From positions 1 to 45,112 of the forward strand of contig JANYCW010000042.1 in NCBI GenBank assembly GCA_025360085.1: a DNA stretch of 45,112 nucleotides, in the 5' to 3' direction. Below, in pieces: positions 44,197 to 45,112 of the stretch. Made by a program: the position numbers and the translations under genes. Positions within the stretch are counted from its first letter, which is position 1. Each line of letters opens with the position of its first letter. Origin of the DNA: Actinomycetes bacterium (GTDB taxonomy: Bacteria > Actinomycetota > Actinomycetes > Nanopelagicales > Nanopelagicaceae). The notes beneath the pieces are model-generated. The model was not told the DNA's origin. It was given only the letters and a program-made list of their open reading frames with translations, and made no database searches.

Positions 44197-45112
44197 TTAG
44201 TAGTGCCACTCCCAGTAGTTCCAGACCAAGTTAGGTGTCAACGGTGCTGGCTTGATACCTATTAGATCTGAGTTAACTGCGGTTGCAGCAGGGTGAGCGA
44301 AGATAGGTAGTGATACTGCATCTGCCATCAGCAAACGCTCTGCCTGAATGTACTTCGCAGTGATTTGCGCCTCAGGCAACTTGATTTCAAGTGAGTGCAA
44401 GATGGAATCGAGAGCTGGGTTGTCATAACCAAGGAAGTTGTTTCCACCATCGCTCTGGAAGTTTGCATTGTTACCAGTCTGCGTAACAGCGTTTTGGACC
44501 CATGCAAAGAACTGCGCATCAAATGAGTTGTCATCTAAGAAGCCTGACCAGCCAGATGTACCTGTCGTAGTCACATCGAAGCCAGCTTTTGCTAAAGCTG
44601 CCTTTACAAGAGCGGCCTCAGAGGCACGGCGCTGATTAGATGGCTGACCCCAAAGGAGTTTGACCTTGACCGAACCGCTGCCATCTTTTGCATTAGGGAA
44701 GTACTTCTTCACCAGCGCAAGAGCCTTTGCAGTACGAAGTTCCTGTGTTCCAGCGGTGTACTTAGTCGAACCGTTTGGACCCACAATCTTTGAGTAGGCA
44801 GCCTCACCTGGAAGAGTGAAGAGTGAGTTCACGAGCACTGCATTTGCGTTAATTGGCTTAATTAACTTAGCGATGATCTCTTCACGTGGGTAGGCCAGCA
44901 AGAAGGCTGTACGAAGATCCTTACCCTGTTGTCCGCTTGATGCGGCAAATGGGCCATTGTAAGTAGTCGTCGTTCCAGATGCTGGACCTTGACGAAGATC
45001 TACGTGCTCGTAGCAGGCATTTGTTCCACCAATGACCGTCACGCCTGGGATCTTCTTGAGTTGGGCAACAGCATCGGCAGTTGGTTGACCTTGATAGACG
45101 TCGATCTCTTTG
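44197..45112 (-). CDS. Peptide-type ABC transporter substrate-binding protein, 3' part
   Basis: A minus-strand frame is open from the right edge to TAA at 44197, giving 304 residues of the C-terminal part; the signal peptide and N-terminal lobe lie outside. The sequence fits family 5 extracellular binding proteins: DLRTAFLLAYPREEIIAKL, the PNAKDGSGSVKVKLLWGQ hinge area, LVKAALAKAGFDVTT, and YIQAERLLMADAVSLPIFAHP near the C-terminus. A GTG at 45042 in frame is internal, because the homologous sequence runs on upstream of it to the edge. It is the first gene of the dpp cluster seen here and would deliver peptides to DppB-DppC. Confidence 0.9.
   Translation of the reverse strand, partial: KEIDVYQGQPTADAVAQLKKIPGVTVIGGTNACYEHVDLRQGPASGTTTTYNGPFAASSGQQGKDLRTAFLLAYPREEIIAKLIKPINANAVLVNSLFTLPGEAAYSKIVGPNGSTKYTAGTQELRTAKALALVKKYFPNAKDGSGSVKVKLLWGQPSNQRRASEAALVKAALAKAGFDVTTTGTSGWSGFLDDNSFDAQFFAWVQNAVTQTGNNANFQSDGGNNFLGYDNPALDSILHSLEIKLPEAQITAKYIQAERLLMADAVSLPIFAHPAATAVNSDLIGIKPAPLTPNLVWNYWEWHY

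Overview
The window looks like chromosome from a small-genome, moderate-to-low-GC actinobacterium, most likely the freshwater acI / Nanopelagicales group (Candidatus Planktophila or Nanopelagicus type). This is an inference from four things: Actinobacteria-type proteins (GlnA2-like glutamine synthetase, LeuA, DnaG, an ATPase-fused peptide transporter), a Lys/Ala/Pro repeat 'histone-like' protein, very tight gene packing, and many leaderless promoters. I see no phage, insertion sequence, integron or CRISPR array. Gene starts are typically 0-80 bp apart and several genes overlap by 1-17 bp.

Layout. 1-3872: 5' end of a membrane protein (minus), NAD(P)H-hydrate dehydratase, an orphan response regulator, a small protein like the C-terminal domain of DNA polymerase III tau, and a secreted GH25 lysozyme. 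3862-7091: divergent glycerol genes glpD and glpK. 7088-12424: alpha-galactosidase (minus) divergent from galT-galE-galK, a complete route from galactosides to UDP-glucose. 12408-19969 (minus): glyS, dusB, ydcF-like, dgt, dnaG, tRNA-Asn, a DoxX-Rieske fusion and a free ACT-domain protein. 20036-22551: ABM-domain protein, ZIP metal transporter, and uppS with recO. 22589-24432: leuA behind a leader with a short Leu-rich peptide and mutually exclusive pairings, read as a transcription attenuator. 24487-27720: DinB-like protein, glutamine synthetase, and cysK-cysE for cysteine synthesis. 27919-31748: nadE divergent from panB and an MFS exporter. 31919-36067: Lys-rich repeat protein with a strong terminator, a MarR regulator divergent from an M13 peptidase, and tgt. 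36064-45112 (minus): a peptide ABC transporter (binding protein, DppB, DppC, fused DppDF) followed by pgl, gnd and zwf, with a PH-domain membrane gene lying on the opposite strand inside the transporter cluster.

Together the genes suit a heterotroph that takes up peptides, galactosides and glycerol, runs the oxidative pentose phosphate pathway, and makes its own leucine, cysteine, glutamine, pantothenate precursor and NAD.

The most general signal is promoter architecture. Sixteen starts have a TANNNT hexamer exactly 6 or 7 nt before the start codon, as expected for leaderless mRNAs. The best example (partial gene at the left edge) is TTGAAA-17 nt-TAATGT-6 nt-ATG. Other notable points are the leaderless leuA leader peptide, the interrupted ('noncontiguous') transporter operon, the DoxX/Tat-like/Rieske fusion, a DppB with about 175 extra residues, and a palindrome over the MarR promoter. 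All calls come from reading the sequence; no database search was run.
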